The translations under genes were made by a program, and so were the position numbers. A stretch of DNA of 64,000 nucleotides from Bacillota bacterium. Its GTDB lineage: Bacteria > Bacillota > Clostridia > Oscillospirales > Acutalibacteraceae. This document shows, one piece after another, positions 1 through 9,041 of this stretch; position 1 is the stretch's first letter; the number at the start of each line of letters is the position of its first letter. The notes under the pieces are model-generated. The model was not told the origin of the DNA, made no database searches, and saw nothing but the letters and a program-made list of their open reading frames with translations. The stretch is from positions 248,001 to 312,000 of the forward strand of contig JAEWDK010000024.1 in the NCBI GenBank assembly GCA_023390175.1, written 5' to 3'.

Positions 1-503
1 CCGCAGTCTTTTTTTTGCACCACACCGATGATGATATCTGGAGGAATGCGGGTATAATTTTGGATATACTCTTCAAACAGTTCCTGGGTATAACGAATCA
101 ACGCCTCTGTTTTATGAGACGAGCGGTAAGATTTTGTTTCAACTGTTTGCACATCCGCAAGAATGAACGGACTTTCACTGATTACAGATGCAATTTCCGC
201 GCGGTACAGGCCTTCCGCAAACATGCGCACTCCTTCATCCGTATGGCGGATAACCTGTTTGATTTTTGCCACAACGCCCATTTGGTAAATTTGCTCGCCA
301 TTTGGTTCATTATCGCCTAAATCCTTTTGGGCGACAAGCAAAATCTGCTGGTCGTCCTCCATGGCTTGTGATAAAGCCAGAATGGATTTCTTTCTGCCGA
401 CGTCAAACTGCAGCAGCATACCCGGGAAGATTACCAGTCCTCGCAGTGCAAGCACCGGAATGGGGTTGGTTTCAGTTTTTTGCAGTTCAAGGTTATTACT
501 CAT
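1..503 (-). CDS. lon: Lon protease, N-terminal part (cut by window edge)
   Basis: Only the first 167 codons are inside the window; the gene runs off the left edge. The visible part is the N-terminal substrate-binding (LAN/PUA-like) domain of the ATP-dependent serine protease Lon. It begins with the family pattern of a polar tail, then PVLALRGLVIFPGM. It continues through the basic stretch and the GVRMFAEGLYRAEI region typical of bacterial Lon. The ATG at 501-503 is preceded at 7 bases by a CTAAGGAGC ribosome binding site. The AAA+ and protease domains lie outside the window, so catalytic residues cannot be checked. It is the last gene of the tig-clpP-clpX-lon run common in clostridia, but a hairpin terminator separates it from clpX, so it probably has its own promoter. 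Confidence 0.93.
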   Translation of the reverse strand, partial: MSNNLELQKTETNPIPVLALRGLVIFPGMLLQFDVGRKKSILALSQAMEDDQQILLVAQKDLGDNEPNGEQIYQMGVVAKIKQVIRHTDEGVRMFAEGLYRAEIASVISESPFILADVQTVETKSYRSSHKTEALIRYTQELFEEYIQNYTRIPPDIIIGVVQKKDC

Positions 504-520
504 AGTTTGCTCCTTAGCAT

Positions 521-567
521 AAAAGGCTGTTGCCAGTGATAACAAGAGCTACCACGCTGCAACAGCC
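521..567 (-). terminator. Rho-independent terminator after clpX
   Basis: A 9-bp perfect stem (GGCTGTTGC/GCAACAGCC) closes a long loop and is followed on the minus strand by TTTT. It lies 13 bases past the clpX stop and just ahead of the lon ribosome binding site. The long loop makes it a modest terminator. Confidence 0.55.
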
Positions 568-579
568 ATGATTCTATAA

Positions 580-1890
580 TTATGACGCAGTATCTTTACG
601 ACCGCGTTTCCTTGGAGTCGTTATCTTAATTTTTACCGGCTTTCGCTCCGGATTATAGACAATTTCCGGTTTTGCACCCTGTTCTACCATTTCGGCTGTA
701 ACAGTTACCTTTTCAACGGTATAATCGGAAGGCACGTTAAACATAAGATCGGTTAGCAAATCCTCCATAATAGACCTTAGACCTCTTGCACCCGTGCGGC
801 GGTCAATGGTCTTTTTGGCGATTGCTTTCAATGCTTCCGGCTGAAATTCCAGTTCAACCTTATCAAGCTGGAACAGCTTTTTATATTGGTTGAGCAGGCA
901 GTTTTTGGGTTCGGTCAAGATTCTGACCAAAGATTCCTCATCCAGCCCGTTAAGGGAAGCAATAACTGGAAGACGGCCGACCAGCTCCGGTATCAAACCG
1001 AATTTCACCAAGTCATGCGGAACAACGCTTTGCATCCATGCAGTGGAATCAAGCTCCGTTCTGCTTTTCACTTCGGCGCCGAATCCCATGGCGGAGGACG
1101 CCGTACGTTTTTCAATGATTTTATTCAAGCCGTCGAAAGCGCCGCCGCAGATAAACAGGATATTGGAAGTGTCAATTTGCAAAAATTCCTGCTGCGGATG
1201 TTTTCTGCCGCCTTGCGGCGGCACATTGGAAACAGTACCCTCCAAAATTTTAAGAAGCGCCTGTTGAACGCCTTCCCCGCTTACATCACGTGTAATGGAC
1301 GGGTTTTCGGATTTCCTTGCAATTTTATCAATTTCATCAATATAGATGATTCCGCGTTCGGCTTTTTCAATATCGAAATCAGCGGCCTGAATCAGACGAA
1401 GCAAAATATTTTCAACATCCTCACCCACATAGCCGGCCTCCGTCAACGTTGTAGCGTCGGCAATAGCGAATGGAACATCCAGTATTTTCGCAAGCGTCTG
1501 TGCCAGCAAGGTCTTGCCGACACCGGTCGGACCAAGCAAAAGAACGTTGCTCTTGGTAAGCTCCACATCGTCTTTTCCATAATAGATACGCTTGTAGTGG
1601 TTATAGACTGCAACAGAAAGAGCAACTTTTGCGTCCTCCTGCCCAATCACATAATCATCAAGCATTTTCTTGATTTCATGTGGCTTTGGCAGTTCAGCCG
1701 AGGATTCATTATAGCTGGTTTTGCGATTCGACAGGTTCTTTTCATCGTCAAGAATTGACATGCAAAGTTCGATACACTCATCACAGATATAAACGCCCGG
1801 CCCTGCAATCAGACGGCGCGCTTCATTCTGCGGCTTGCCGCAGAATGAACAGCATATTCCTCTTTCTTTGGTATCGTCGTTATTTGGCAT
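580..1890 (-). CDS. clpX: ATP-dependent Clp protease ATP-binding subunit ClpX
   Basis: This hexameric AAA+ unfoldase recognises tagged or misfolded proteins and feeds them into ClpP in the cytoplasm. The 436-residue length is normal for ClpX. Residues 14-39 form the zinc-binding domain (C14, C17, C36, C39). Walker A is GPTGVGKT at 120-127, followed by a Walker B IIYIDEIDKI and a sensor/arginine region near RTGARGLRSI. The ClpP-docking loop reads MGF rather than the usual IGF, a conservative change. The basic C-terminal tail (KRGRK) is common in Firmicutes. It follows clpP by 22 bases on the same strand, so the two are almost certainly one transcript with tig. Confidence 0.98.
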   Translation of the reverse strand: MPNNDDTKERGICCSFCGKPQNEARRLIAGPGVYICDECIELCMSILDDEKNLSNRKTSYNESSAELPKPHEIKKMLDDYVIGQEDAKVALSVAVYNHYKRIYYGKDDVELTKSNVLLLGPTGVGKTLLAQTLAKILDVPFAIADATTLTEAGYVGEDVENILLRLIQAADFDIEKAERGIIYIDEIDKIARKSENPSITRDVSGEGVQQALLKILEGTVSNVPPQGGRKHPQQEFLQIDTSNILFICGGAFDGLNKIIEKRTASSAMGFGAEVKSRTELDSTAWMQSVVPHDLVKFGLIPELVGRLPVIASLNGLDEESLVRILTEPKNCLLNQYKKLFQLDKVELEFQPEALKAIAKKTIDRRTGARGLRSIMEDLLTDLMFNVPSDYTVEKVTVTAEMVEQGAKPEIVYNPERKPVKIKITTPRKRGRKDTAS

Positions 1891-1912
1891 TTCATCACCA
1901 ACCTAATTTAAA

Positions 1913-2494
1913 TTATCGATTACTAATGACTTTGTCAATCAAGCCATAGTTCATGGCTTGCTCCGCGGTCATAAAATTGTCGCGCTCGGTATCCTTTGAA
2001 ATTACTTCAAACGGCTGGCCTGTCTTCTCGGCGAGAATCTGGTTCAGCTTTTTCTTTGTGGCGATAATATGGTCGGCATGAATCATAACATCGGTTGCCT
2101 GACCCTGTGCACCGCCGCTTGGCTGGTGGATCATAATATCACTGTTCGGCAAAGAGAAACGTTTTCCCTTGGCTCCCGCTGCAAGCAGAAATGCACCCAT
2201 GCTGGCAGCCATGCCCATGCAAATGGTGGAAACGTCGCATTTAATATATTGCATAGTGTCATAGATTGCCATTCCGGCTGTAACAGAACCGCCGGGGCTG
2301 TTGATGTAAAGGCTGATGTCCTTTGCAGGATCCTGGCCTTCAAGGTATAACAGCTGCGCAACAATCAGGCTGGATGTCGTATCATTTACTTCTTCGTTTA
2401 ACATTACGATTCTGTCATTGAGCAAACGGGAAAAGATGTCATAGGAACGCTCACCGCGGTTCGTTTGCTCTATTACATATGGGACTAAACTCAT
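1913..2494 (-). CDS. clpP: ATP-dependent Clp protease proteolytic subunit ClpP
   Basis: ClpP is the serine peptidase that forms two stacked heptameric rings and degrades substrates unfolded by ClpX or ClpC. The start at 2494 gives 193 residues, the normal length, with the usual MSLVPYVIEQ opening. A GGAGGTAC ribosome binding site lies 6 bases upstream. The longer open frame to 2527 has no such site. The catalytic triad is visible as S98 (in MGMAASMG), H123 (in MIHQPSGG) and D172. The oxyanion-hole glycines NSPGG are at about 66-70. It sits between tig and clpX, the standard clostridial order, and lacks any propeptide beyond the first residues. Confidence 0.98.
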   Translation of the reverse strand: MSLVPYVIEQTNRGERSYDIFSRLLNDRIVMLNEEVNDTTSSLIVAQLLYLEGQDPAKDISLYINSPGGSVTAGMAIYDTMQYIKCDVSTICMGMAASMGAFLLAAGAKGKRFSLPNSDIMIHQPSGGAQGQATDVMIHADHIIATKKKLNQILAEKTGQPFEVISKDTERDNFMTAEQAMNYGLIDKVISNR

Positions 2495-2548
2495 TATAGC
2501 GTACCTCCATAAACGGCATAAATTCAATATTGGCAGGAATCACATTAT

Positions 2549-3850
2549 TTATTCAGCGTCTTTCTTACCTTCTGTGACAACTGCAGAGTCGCGGACAAGA
2601 TTAATGGCTTTTTCCACAACAATGTCCTTAACCAATTCATCCTCAGGAATAAAGGTTTTCACCTTGTCAACTTCAATTTCATAGTTCTTGGCCAGCTTTG
2701 CAAACTCTTCTTCAATTTCTTCCGCAGTCGGTACAATTGCTTCAAGCTGTGCAATTTTTTCAAGGGCAAGGCGCACCTTAACCTGGCGCTCAGCCTGCGG
2801 CTGGAACTGCTGACGAATGGAATCCTTGTCCATGCCTGTGTACTTCAGATAGGTGTCAATATCCAGACCCTGAGACTGCAGACGATAACCGAATTCACGG
2901 ATGTCCTCGTTGATTTTGTTGTCAAACATGGCCTGGGGAATCTCCGCCTTCATCTTTTCAATCAACTGGTCGATCAGTTGATTTTCAACAGCGTCTTTTG
3001 CTGCGGTTTCTTTCGCAGTGGTCAGCTTTGCTTTTACATCTTCCTTGTATTTGTCAAGGGTATCAAAGTCGCTTACATCTTTTACGAAATCATCGTCAAC
3101 TTCCGGCAGTTCCTTTATTTTGATTTCGTGCAGCTTAATTTTAAACACCGCATCCTTGTCAGCTAAATCAGCTGCCTGATAATCTGCGGGGAATTTCACG
3201 TTCACATCAAACTCGTCGCCTGTTTTATGTCCGATAACTTGCTCTTCGAAGCCAGGAATAAACTGACCTGCGCCCAAAGTCAGGCTGTAATTTTCAGTCT
3301 TGCCGCCATCAAATGCGACACCATTGACAGAACCGTCAAAATCAATCACGGCAATATCGCCGTTTTGAGCTGCTCTGTCTTCTACAGTGACCATTCTGGA
3401 ATTGCGCTCCTGCACCTTTTTGATTTCGGAATCGATTTCTTCCTCAGTTACTTCGATTGGTTCCTTTGTGGCAGTCAGCCCTTTGTAGCCTTCGATTTCA
3501 ACTTCCGGCTTTGTGGTGACAGTCGCTTTAAAAACAAGACCTTCTTTGCCGGAGGAAACTAAGTCAAAGTCAATTTTATCTTCAATCAGTTCAAGCTCAG
3601 CCTCTTTTACGGCCGCGTCAAGTGCGTCGGGATAAACGGCGTTAATTGCATCCTCATAGAACACCTGTTCGCCATAATATTTTTCAACAAACGCACGCGG
3701 TGCCTTTCCTTTGCGGAAACCCGGGATAGCTATTTTTTTATTTTCTTTATGATAGGCCTGATCAACTGCTTTTTCGAAAACTTCAGCGTCAACCTCAACC
3801 TCAAGTTGGTAGCGGTTTGTGTCAACCTTATTTGATGATTTTAAACTCAT
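2549..3850 (-). CDS. tig: Trigger factor, ribosome-associated chaperone
   Basis: Trigger factor binds ribosomal protein uL23 at the exit tunnel, shields nascent chains and has peptidyl-prolyl isomerase activity. The 433-residue length is normal. The ribosome-docking signature GFRKGKAPR is at about residues 44-52. An FKBP-type PPIase domain follows around 150-240 (GDIAVIDFDG and FDGG). The long helical C-terminal substrate-cradling domain makes up the rest. The ATG is preceded by GCAGGAGGAATAATAA, a strong site. It is the first gene of the tig-clpP-clpX unit, with an extended -10 promoter element 39 bases upstream. Confidence 0.98.
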   Translation of the reverse strand: MSLKSSNKVDTNRYQLEVEVDAEVFEKAVDQAYHKENKKIAIPGFRKGKAPRAFVEKYYGEQVFYEDAINAVYPDALDAAVKEAELELIEDKIDFDLVSSGKEGLVFKATVTTKPEVEIEGYKGLTATKEPIEVTEEEIDSEIKKVQERNSRMVTVEDRAAQNGDIAVIDFDGSVNGVAFDGGKTENYSLTLGAGQFIPGFEEQVIGHKTGDEFDVNVKFPADYQAADLADKDAVFKIKLHEIKIKELPEVDDDFVKDVSDFDTLDKYKEDVKAKLTTAKETAAKDAVENQLIDQLIEKMKAEIPQAMFDNKINEDIREFGYRLQSQGLDIDTYLKYTGMDKDSIRQQFQPQAERQVKVRLALEKIAQLEAIVPTAEEIEEEFAKLAKNYEIEVDKVKTFIPEDELVKDIVVEKAINLVRDSAVVTEGKKDAE

Positions 3851-3888
3851 TTATTATTCCTCCTGCAAAATTGCAAATTATCTAAATT

Positions 3889-3897
3889 ATTATAACA
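3889..3897 (-). promoter_or_regulatory. Extended -10 promoter element for tig operon
   Basis: The minus strand reads TGTTATAAT, a perfect TATAAT preceded by TGn, 39-47 bases before the tig start. No good -35 hexamer lies at 17-18 bases (TAGAAT at best), so the extended -10 probably compensates. Confidence 0.6.
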
Positions 3898-3945
3898 CAT
3901 GTAATATCATTATTCTATATATCGATTGAAATATTAACAATTTGT

Positions 3946-4635
3946 TCACCGTACTAGAACCGGCATAAAATCGGCGTGGTCGCAGGATATGAGGTGCATT
4001 TTGATTCCGTCATAATCCCCCGTTATTGCCCTTTTAGCAGCTTGATTGCCATGAATGTGGCCGAAATAGCATTGCTTGATTCCTCGTTTTTTCAGGACAT
4101 CCAGAATTTCCGTGCATTCGCACTCGTCATAAACCGGCGGGTAATGCAAAAATACAATCGGTTCCGCGCCCTGCCTTACCGCATCGTCAATGGAGGCATT
4201 CAGCCGGCCGACTTCCCGGTTTACAATTTTAATATCTTCCTCCGACTCTGAATTATAAAGCCAGCCGCGCGTACCGCAAACTGCCGCCTCACCCACAACA
4301 ACCGCGTTGTTATGAACAATTTGGATTGTGTGGAACCCACGGGAAGTAAGATATGCGTCTATTTTTTTTTTAGTTGACCACCAATAATCGTGGTTTCCTT
4401 TAATAATCAGTTTTTTCCCGGGCAGGGAATTGATAAACGCAAAGTCTTTGGCCGTGTCTTCCAGCTTCATAGCCCAGGACACATCTCCGGCGATTACGAC
4501 GGTATCCTCATTCTTTACAACCGACCGCCAGTTTTTTTCCAGCTTAGCGGTGTAATCCTGCCAGCCTTCAAACACATCCATCGGCTTATCGCTGCCGAGG
4601 GAAAGGTGCAGATCCGCAATAGCAAATAGTGACAT
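3946..4635 (-). CDS. Metallophosphoesterase family protein
   Basis: This is a calcineurin-like metallophosphoesterase of 229 residues with the two-metal motifs in order. DLH (DxH) is at about 8-10, GDVSW near 51, and GNHDYWW near 81. A histidine follows in FLHYPP, and GHIHG lies near the C-terminus. There is no signal peptide or membrane segment, so a cytoplasmic phosphohydrolase is expected. Substrate cannot be read from the sequence; related clostridial proteins are usually annotated only as predicted phosphoesterases. The start at 4635 has GAGGTCACA upstream. It lies 20 bases after thrC on the same strand and may be cotranscribed with it, while tig downstream has its own promoter. Confidence 0.85.
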   Translation of the reverse strand: MSLFAIADLHLSLGSDKPMDVFEGWQDYTAKLEKNWRSVVKNEDTVVIAGDVSWAMKLEDTAKDFAFINSLPGKKLIIKGNHDYWWSTKKKIDAYLTSRGFHTIQIVHNNAVVVGEAAVCGTRGWLYNSESEEDIKIVNREVGRLNASIDDAVRQGAEPIVFLHYPPVYDECECTEILDVLKKRGIKQCYFGHIHGNQAAKRAITGDYDGIKMHLISCDHADFMPVLVR

Positions 4636-4655
4636 TGTGACCTCTTTCAGAATTG

Positions 4656-6170
4656 TTACTTAATATCCGCCATTTTCAGCACAATTTCGCCCATGGTACC
4701 TTTCGTGCAGCTATTGTTGAAGCGCACGGGCTTTGATTCCAGTGTGGCGATCGGCGCAGGAATCGGCGTTCCTGTTATTGCAGAAAGCTCTTCTACTTTT
4801 TTGAATTCCGACATGTTCTGACTGTATCCTTTTTCAATGGAACTCAAAACGCTGTCCGCAAATTTATAGGGGCTTGCAGTTGAAACAACAATGGTTGGTG
4901 TTTCAATATCATTTGTATCATTCACATACTGATGATATACGTTAACCGCTACCGCAGTATGCGTGTCACATAGATAATTTTCAGTATGATGAATTTCTTT
5001 TATTGTTGCTTTGGTCGATTCATCATCACAGAAACCCGCATAGAAGATTTCATGCAGTTCATTTAAAACCTTTTCATCAACCTGATATTTTCCGGCAGAA
5101 GAAAGCTCCTTCATCCAACCGGCAACTTTTGCGCTGTCCTCCCTTGTAAGGTCATAAAGAAGACGTTCCAAATTGCTGGATACGAGGATATCCATGGACG
5201 GTGAAATAGTGGGATGGAAAGGTCTGCTGCGATTGTAGATTCCCGTATTTAAAAAGTCGGTTAGTACATTATTGGAATTGGACGCACAAATCAATTTATG
5301 AATTGGCAGCCCCATCTTTTTTGCGTAGTAAGCCGCTAAAATATTGCCGAAATTCCCGGTTGGAACAACAATATTTACTCTTTTGCCTTCACGGTCAATT
5401 TCGCCGTGAGCCATCAGGTCGCAGTAAGCAGAGAAGTAATAAACAATCTGCGGCAAAAGCCTGCCCCAGTTAATGGAGTTTGCGCTTGAGAACATCATAT
5501 CGTTCTGCGACAGCAAATCGTTGATTTCTTTATCAGCAAACAGTTTTTTCACGCCGGTTTGCGCGTCGTCAAAATTGCCCTCGATTGCGCAGACGGAAAC
5601 ATTGTTGCCTTCCTGCGTGTTCATCTGCCGTTTCTGCATTGGGCTTACGCCGTTTTGCGGATAAAACACCAGAATACGCGTACCGTCAACATCCTTAAAG
5701 CCTTCCAGCGCGGCTTTGCCGGTGTCACCCGATGTTGCAACCAAAATAACCGCAGTTTTGGATGAGTTGATTTTTTTCAGTGACTTCGTTAAAAGATGCG
5801 GCAGCAGCTGAAGCGCCATGTCTTTAAAAGCGCAGGTAGGCCCGTGCCACAGCTCCAGCATGTACATATTAATTCTGCCGTTTTGCAAATGGGATAAAGG
5901 AGCCGGCATATCTCCATCGAATTTTTCACCCGTGTAGGCTTTTTCAACGCACTCTGTAATTTCTTCCGCCGTAAAGTCGGAAAGAAACGCAGAAAGAATG
6001 CGGGCGGCCCGCTCAGTATAGGTTGCGTGCTGAAGTTCACACAAATCCGCATAGGAAAAATGCGGCAGATTTTGCGGAACAAAAAGCCCGCCGTCACCGC
6101 AGATACCCTGCGCGATTGCCTGTGCTGAAGATACGCTTACATCGGCGCTCCTTGTTGATTTATAATTCAA
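4656..6170 (-). CDS. thrC: Threonine synthase (long form)
   Basis: This PLP enzyme converts O-phospho-L-homoserine to L-threonine, the last step of threonine synthesis. The protein is about 504 residues, matching the long (E. coli/yeast-like) subclass rather than the 350-residue Bacillus form. The PLP-binding lysine is in HGPTCAFKD near 110. The phosphate-binding loop is ATSGDTGKAALEG near 160. The start chosen is a TTG at 6170, because a GAAGGGAG ribosome binding site lies 7 bases upstream and the product then opens LNYKSTR as in relatives. The open frame extends 20 codons further without a good site. No T-box or attenuator is visible in the short upstream gap. Confidence 0.93.
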   Translation of the reverse strand: MNYKSTRSADVSVSSAQAIAQGICGDGGLFVPQNLPHFSYADLCELQHATYTERAARILSAFLSDFTAEEITECVEKAYTGEKFDGDMPAPLSHLQNGRINMYMLELWHGPTCAFKDMALQLLPHLLTKSLKKINSSKTAVILVATSGDTGKAALEGFKDVDGTRILVFYPQNGVSPMQKRQMNTQEGNNVSVCAIEGNFDDAQTGVKKLFADKEINDLLSQNDMMFSSANSINWGRLLPQIVYYFSAYCDLMAHGEIDREGKRVNIVVPTGNFGNILAAYYAKKMGLPIHKLICASNSNNVLTDFLNTGIYNRSRPFHPTISPSMDILVSSNLERLLYDLTREDSAKVAGWMKELSSAGKYQVDEKVLNELHEIFYAGFCDDESTKATIKEIHHTENYLCDTHTAVAVNVYHQYVNDTNDIETPTIVVSTASPYKFADSVLSSIEKGYSQNMSEFKKVEELSAITGTPIPAPIATLESKPVRFNNSCTKGTMGEIVLKMADIK

Positions 6171-6226
6171 GGTGATTCTCCCTTCATTAATCTGCTGTTT
6201 GTATTTATAATATAACATGATTTGTG

Positions 6227-7153
6227 TCAAAGGGAAAGAAAAAATTGGTGTGCGTTATCAAATAAAATCGAATCCACAAGAGTTTCATTATAATTATGGC
6301 GCAGCATCAGTTCCGCAACATTTTCCACCGATTCGATTCCGGTAATTCCTTTTGGCAAGTCGGTTCCGTCAAAGTCACTGCCGATTGCCACACACTTCTC
6401 CCCGCCAAGCGACAGAAAATGCTCAATATGGCGAAGAATATCTTCCGGCCCGGCTTTTCCGGAATTATTTAAAAACTCCGGGACAAAATTAATGCCGACC
6501 AGGCCGCCCCGCTCCCGAATGAAGCCAAACTGCCCGTCGGTGAGATTTCGCCTGTGGCTGCATAACTTACGTGAGTTGGAATGTGTTGCAATAAACGGCT
6601 TTCGTGTACTGTCGCAGACATCTGAAAACAGCTTGTCGCTTGCATGGGAAATATCGATTACGATATTCAGGCGTTCCATTTCCGCAACCGCGCGCTTTCC
6701 GAAGTCCGTAAGGCCGTTTGAAGGATCAACGCCGGCCCCGTCGCCGAATTCACAGGAAGAGTTCCATGTAAGCGTCATCACCTTTACGCCACAGTCGGCC
6801 ATGTATTTTAACCGTTCCAGGCTGCCCGCTGCCGCCGCACCGCCTTCCGCCGTTAATACCGCCCCGATTTTCTTCTGCTGTTCCGCAGCTTTAAAATCTT
6901 CCGCGGTTTTACAAAGCATGATTAAATCGGAGTGCAGTTGAATTTCGCGCTGCAGCTTCAAAAGTACGGCGTCAAAATAATCCAGTGCCGCTTTCCCTCG
7001 TTTCTCATCCGGAATCCAAATGGCAAAGCACTGAACCCATGGCGCGTATTTTCTTCCGCGCAGGAGCGAAACCTGCTGGTCACCGTCATACAGTGATTTT
7101 TTTTCATTGTAACATTCCGATATGGTATCGCAGTGCAGATCAAAATATTTCAA
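6227..7153 (-). CDS. Membrane dipeptidase (peptidase family M19)
   Basis: This is a zinc-dependent renal-dipeptidase-type hydrolase of 308 residues, expected to cleave dipeptides, often including those with a D-residue. The N-terminal metal motif HCDT (residues 7-10) sits in the typical DLHCDT context. ISHAS, ATHSNSR and the C-terminal GSDFDG motif follow in family order. There is no signal peptide, unlike some secreted relatives. The start is TTG at 7153 with GGAGG 6 bases upstream. It overlaps the yraN stop by 4 bases, so translation is probably coupled. Its place between yraN and thrC is not part of the conserved ribosome-linked cluster. Confidence 0.9.
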   Translation of the reverse strand: MKYFDLHCDTISECYNEKKSLYDGDQQVSLLRGRKYAPWVQCFAIWIPDEKRGKAALDYFDAVLLKLQREIQLHSDLIMLCKTAEDFKAAEQQKKIGAVLTAEGGAAAAGSLERLKYMADCGVKVMTLTWNSSCEFGDGAGVDPSNGLTDFGKRAVAEMERLNIVIDISHASDKLFSDVCDSTRKPFIATHSNSRKLCSHRRNLTDGQFGFIRERGGLVGINFVPEFLNNSGKAGPEDILRHIEHFLSLGGEKCVAIGSDFDGTDLPKGITGIESVENVAELMLRHNYNETLVDSILFDNAHQFFLSL

Positions 7154-7521
7154 TAGTACCCTCCACCGTTGAAAGCATTTTCAATGTGTTCAACGGATTT
7201 TATGGTGTAATGATTGCTCGTCGTTGTAATACCGATCACATCAAAGCGGGGCTGCAGCGGTGTTGCGTGGGACTGCAGATAAAGCAGTGCTGTTTTATAC
7301 AGCTTTCTTTGCTTGCTCACAGTAACCGCTTCCAGCGGGCTGACCGAGTAGTTTTCATCCCGTGTTTTGACTTCCACAAATATAATATAACTGCTGTTTT
7401 GAGCTATGATGTCAACCTCACCGAACCGTGAATGATAATTTCGTTCGATAATTTCGTACCCTTTTTTCAGCAGCAAGTCTGTGGCACAGTCCTCGCCTAT
7501 TTTCCCGGAAGCGTTATTCAC
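7150..7521 (-). CDS. yraN: YraN/UPF0102 family endonuclease-like protein
   Basis: This small protein of about 123 residues has the restriction-endonuclease-like fold core E...(R)FGEVDIIA...FVEVKTR, the PD-(D/E)XK-type signature of the UPF0102 family. Its biochemical role is not established. The GTG start at 7521 is favoured because AGGGG lies 7 bases upstream; an ATG three codons earlier would put that site directly against the start. It overlaps the 3' end of rnhB by 8 bases. The rbgA-rnhB-yraN order is conserved in many Firmicutes. Confidence 0.9.
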   Translation of the reverse strand: MNNASGKIGEDCATDLLLKKGYEIIERNYHSRFGEVDIIAQNSSYIIFVEVKTRDENYSVSPLEAVTVSKQRKLYKTALLYLQSHATPLQPRFDVIGITTTSNHYTIKSVEHIENAFNGGGYY

Positions 7522-8128
7522 ACAAGCCATCCCCTAAAATCTTTTTCAGAAAGGTTTTCCGGTGTACCGGGCACGGGCCGTATTTTTTCAGCAATTCGGT
7601 ATGCAGTGCAGTTCCGTAACCCTTATGTTTTGCGAACCGGTACTCGGGGTAAAGTCGGTCTATTTCATACATCAGCCTGTCACGGCTCACCTTTGCAAGG
7701 ATGGAAGCCGCTGCGATACTGGCGGAAAGCGCATCGCCTTTAATAATCAGCTGTGTTTCCACCCCAAGGTTCGGCATACGGTTACCGTCCACAAGGGCAA
7801 AATCGGGTTTGATAGTCAACCCGTCGCAGGCACGCTTCATTGCCAGGAATGTCGCCTGCAAAATATTGATTTCATCAATTTCAGCTTCCGTCGCAAAGCC
7901 CACCGACCAGCTTAACGCGGTTTTTGTAATAACATCATAAAGTGCTTCCCGCTTTTTTTCACTGAGCTTTTTGGAGTCGTTAATTCCATCGATTACCGCA
8001 TTTTCGGGTAAAATAACTGCGGCAGCGAATACCGGGCCGGCCAAGGGGCCGCGTCCGGCTTCATCGATGCCGCAGATGCTGTGATATCCGTTTGCCTTTA
8101 CCGTGTTTTCGTATAAAAACCAGTCCAT
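7514..8128 (-). CDS. rnhB: Ribonuclease HII
   Basis: RNase HII cleaves RNA in RNA-DNA hybrids, including single misincorporated ribonucleotides. The start at 8128 gives 204 residues opening MDWFLYENTVK. The catalytic region has GIDEAGRGPLAGPV with the conserved D and E, then INDSKKLSEKKR, then VDGN with another acidic site, and AHKGYGT near the end. The ATG is separated by one base from the rbgA stop, suggesting coupled translation. The frame is open 26 codons further into rbgA, but that stretch does not resemble RNase HII. Confidence 0.96.
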   Translation of the reverse strand: MDWFLYENTVKANGYHSICGIDEAGRGPLAGPVFAAAVILPENAVIDGINDSKKLSEKKREALYDVITKTALSWSVGFATEAEIDEINILQATFLAMKRACDGLTIKPDFALVDGNRMPNLGVETQLIIKGDALSASIAAASILAKVSRDRLMYEIDRLYPEYRFAKHKGYGTALHTELLKKYGPCPVHRKTFLKKILGDGLCE

Positions 8129-8129
8129 C

Positions 8130-8999
8130 TCATTTCCCAACCTGTTCCAGTGTGATTTTTCCCAATTTGGCACTTCTGAACTCGTCCAAAACCATGATGG
8201 ATGCACGCAGGGTGTCGGTTTCGCCGCCGGAAATCAGCATTCCGCGCTTTTTACCGACCAGTTCCAGCAATTCATATCCTTTCAGCTCCGATAAATCCAT
8301 GCCTTCCATCCGGTAGCGCTGGGTTAAAGCACCGGGGTAACTGTCCCGCAATACTTCAAGCAAACGGGCGGCAAGCTGCTCCGTGTCCACAACGTCATCC
8401 TTTACGGCTCCGGTAAACGCAAGCCGTTCTCCAACAATTTTATCATCAAATTTCGGCCAGAGCACCCCCGGCGTATCCAAAAGGTCGAACCCCTTTGCAA
8501 TGGTAAACCACTGGTTGGAACGCGTTACACCCGGCCTGTCTTCCACATTGGCCTTGCTGTTTTTTGAAAGCCGGTTAATCAGAGAAGATTTTCCGACATT
8601 TGGGATTCCCACCACCATAACCCTGATTTGGCGGCCGACCATTCCTTTGGATTCCCATGCAGCAATACGGTCGCTCAAAACATTCTTAACAAGCGGAATA
8701 AAACCGTTCAGGCCTTTTCCGGTGCGGCAGTCAATCGGCAGCGCGGAAATTCCTTTTGATTTATAATACTCTATCCACCGTTTTGTCTGTGCGGGGTCAG
8801 CCATATCACTTTTATTCATCAAGATTACACGTGGCTTGTTTTCGATCAAGCTATTTAAAATGGGATTGCGGCTGCTGACCGGAATGCGCGCATCAATTAT
8901 TTCAGCAACAATATCGACTAACTTTAAACTTTTTTCTATTTGACGCTTGGTTTTGGTCATGTGACCCGGAAACCACTGGATTGATTGTGCTTCACTCAT
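8130..8999 (-). CDS. rbgA: Ribosome biogenesis GTPase RbgA (YlqF)
   Basis: RbgA is a circularly permuted GTPase needed for late assembly of the 50S subunit. The permuted order is clear: G4 (NKSDMAD) near 60, then G1 (GIPNVGKSSLINRL) near 130, then G3 (DTPGVLWP) near 175. The N-terminus opens IQWFPGHMTKTKRQI, diagnostic of the family. The 289 residues include the C-terminal ANTAR-like helical domain. It lies between lepB and rnhB as in many Firmicutes, near rplS, which fits its ribosome role. Confidence 0.97.
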   Translation of the reverse strand: MSEAQSIQWFPGHMTKTKRQIEKSLKLVDIVAEIIDARIPVSSRNPILNSLIENKPRVILMNKSDMADPAQTKRWIEYYKSKGISALPIDCRTGKGLNGFIPLVKNVLSDRIAAWESKGMVGRQIRVMVVGIPNVGKSSLINRLSKNSKANVEDRPGVTRSNQWFTIAKGFDLLDTPGVLWPKFDDKIVGERLAFTGAVKDDVVDTEQLAARLLEVLRDSYPGALTQRYRMEGMDLSELKGYELLELVGKKRGMLISGGETDTLRASIMVLDEFRSAKLGKITLEQVGK

Positions 9000-9041
9000 G
9001 TTTTAAATTCGTCCCTATCTTTGATTTCATCTGCTTGCCTG

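Noticed and set aside
886..1758. 290-codon open frame on the + strand opposite clpX
   Set aside because: It lies entirely antisense to clpX, which has all its motifs; the translation resembles no family and reflects third-position composition of clpX.
6171..6226. Possible T-box or threonine attenuator before thrC
   Set aside because: Only 56 bases separate it from the previous gene, with no specifier-loop or terminator structure.
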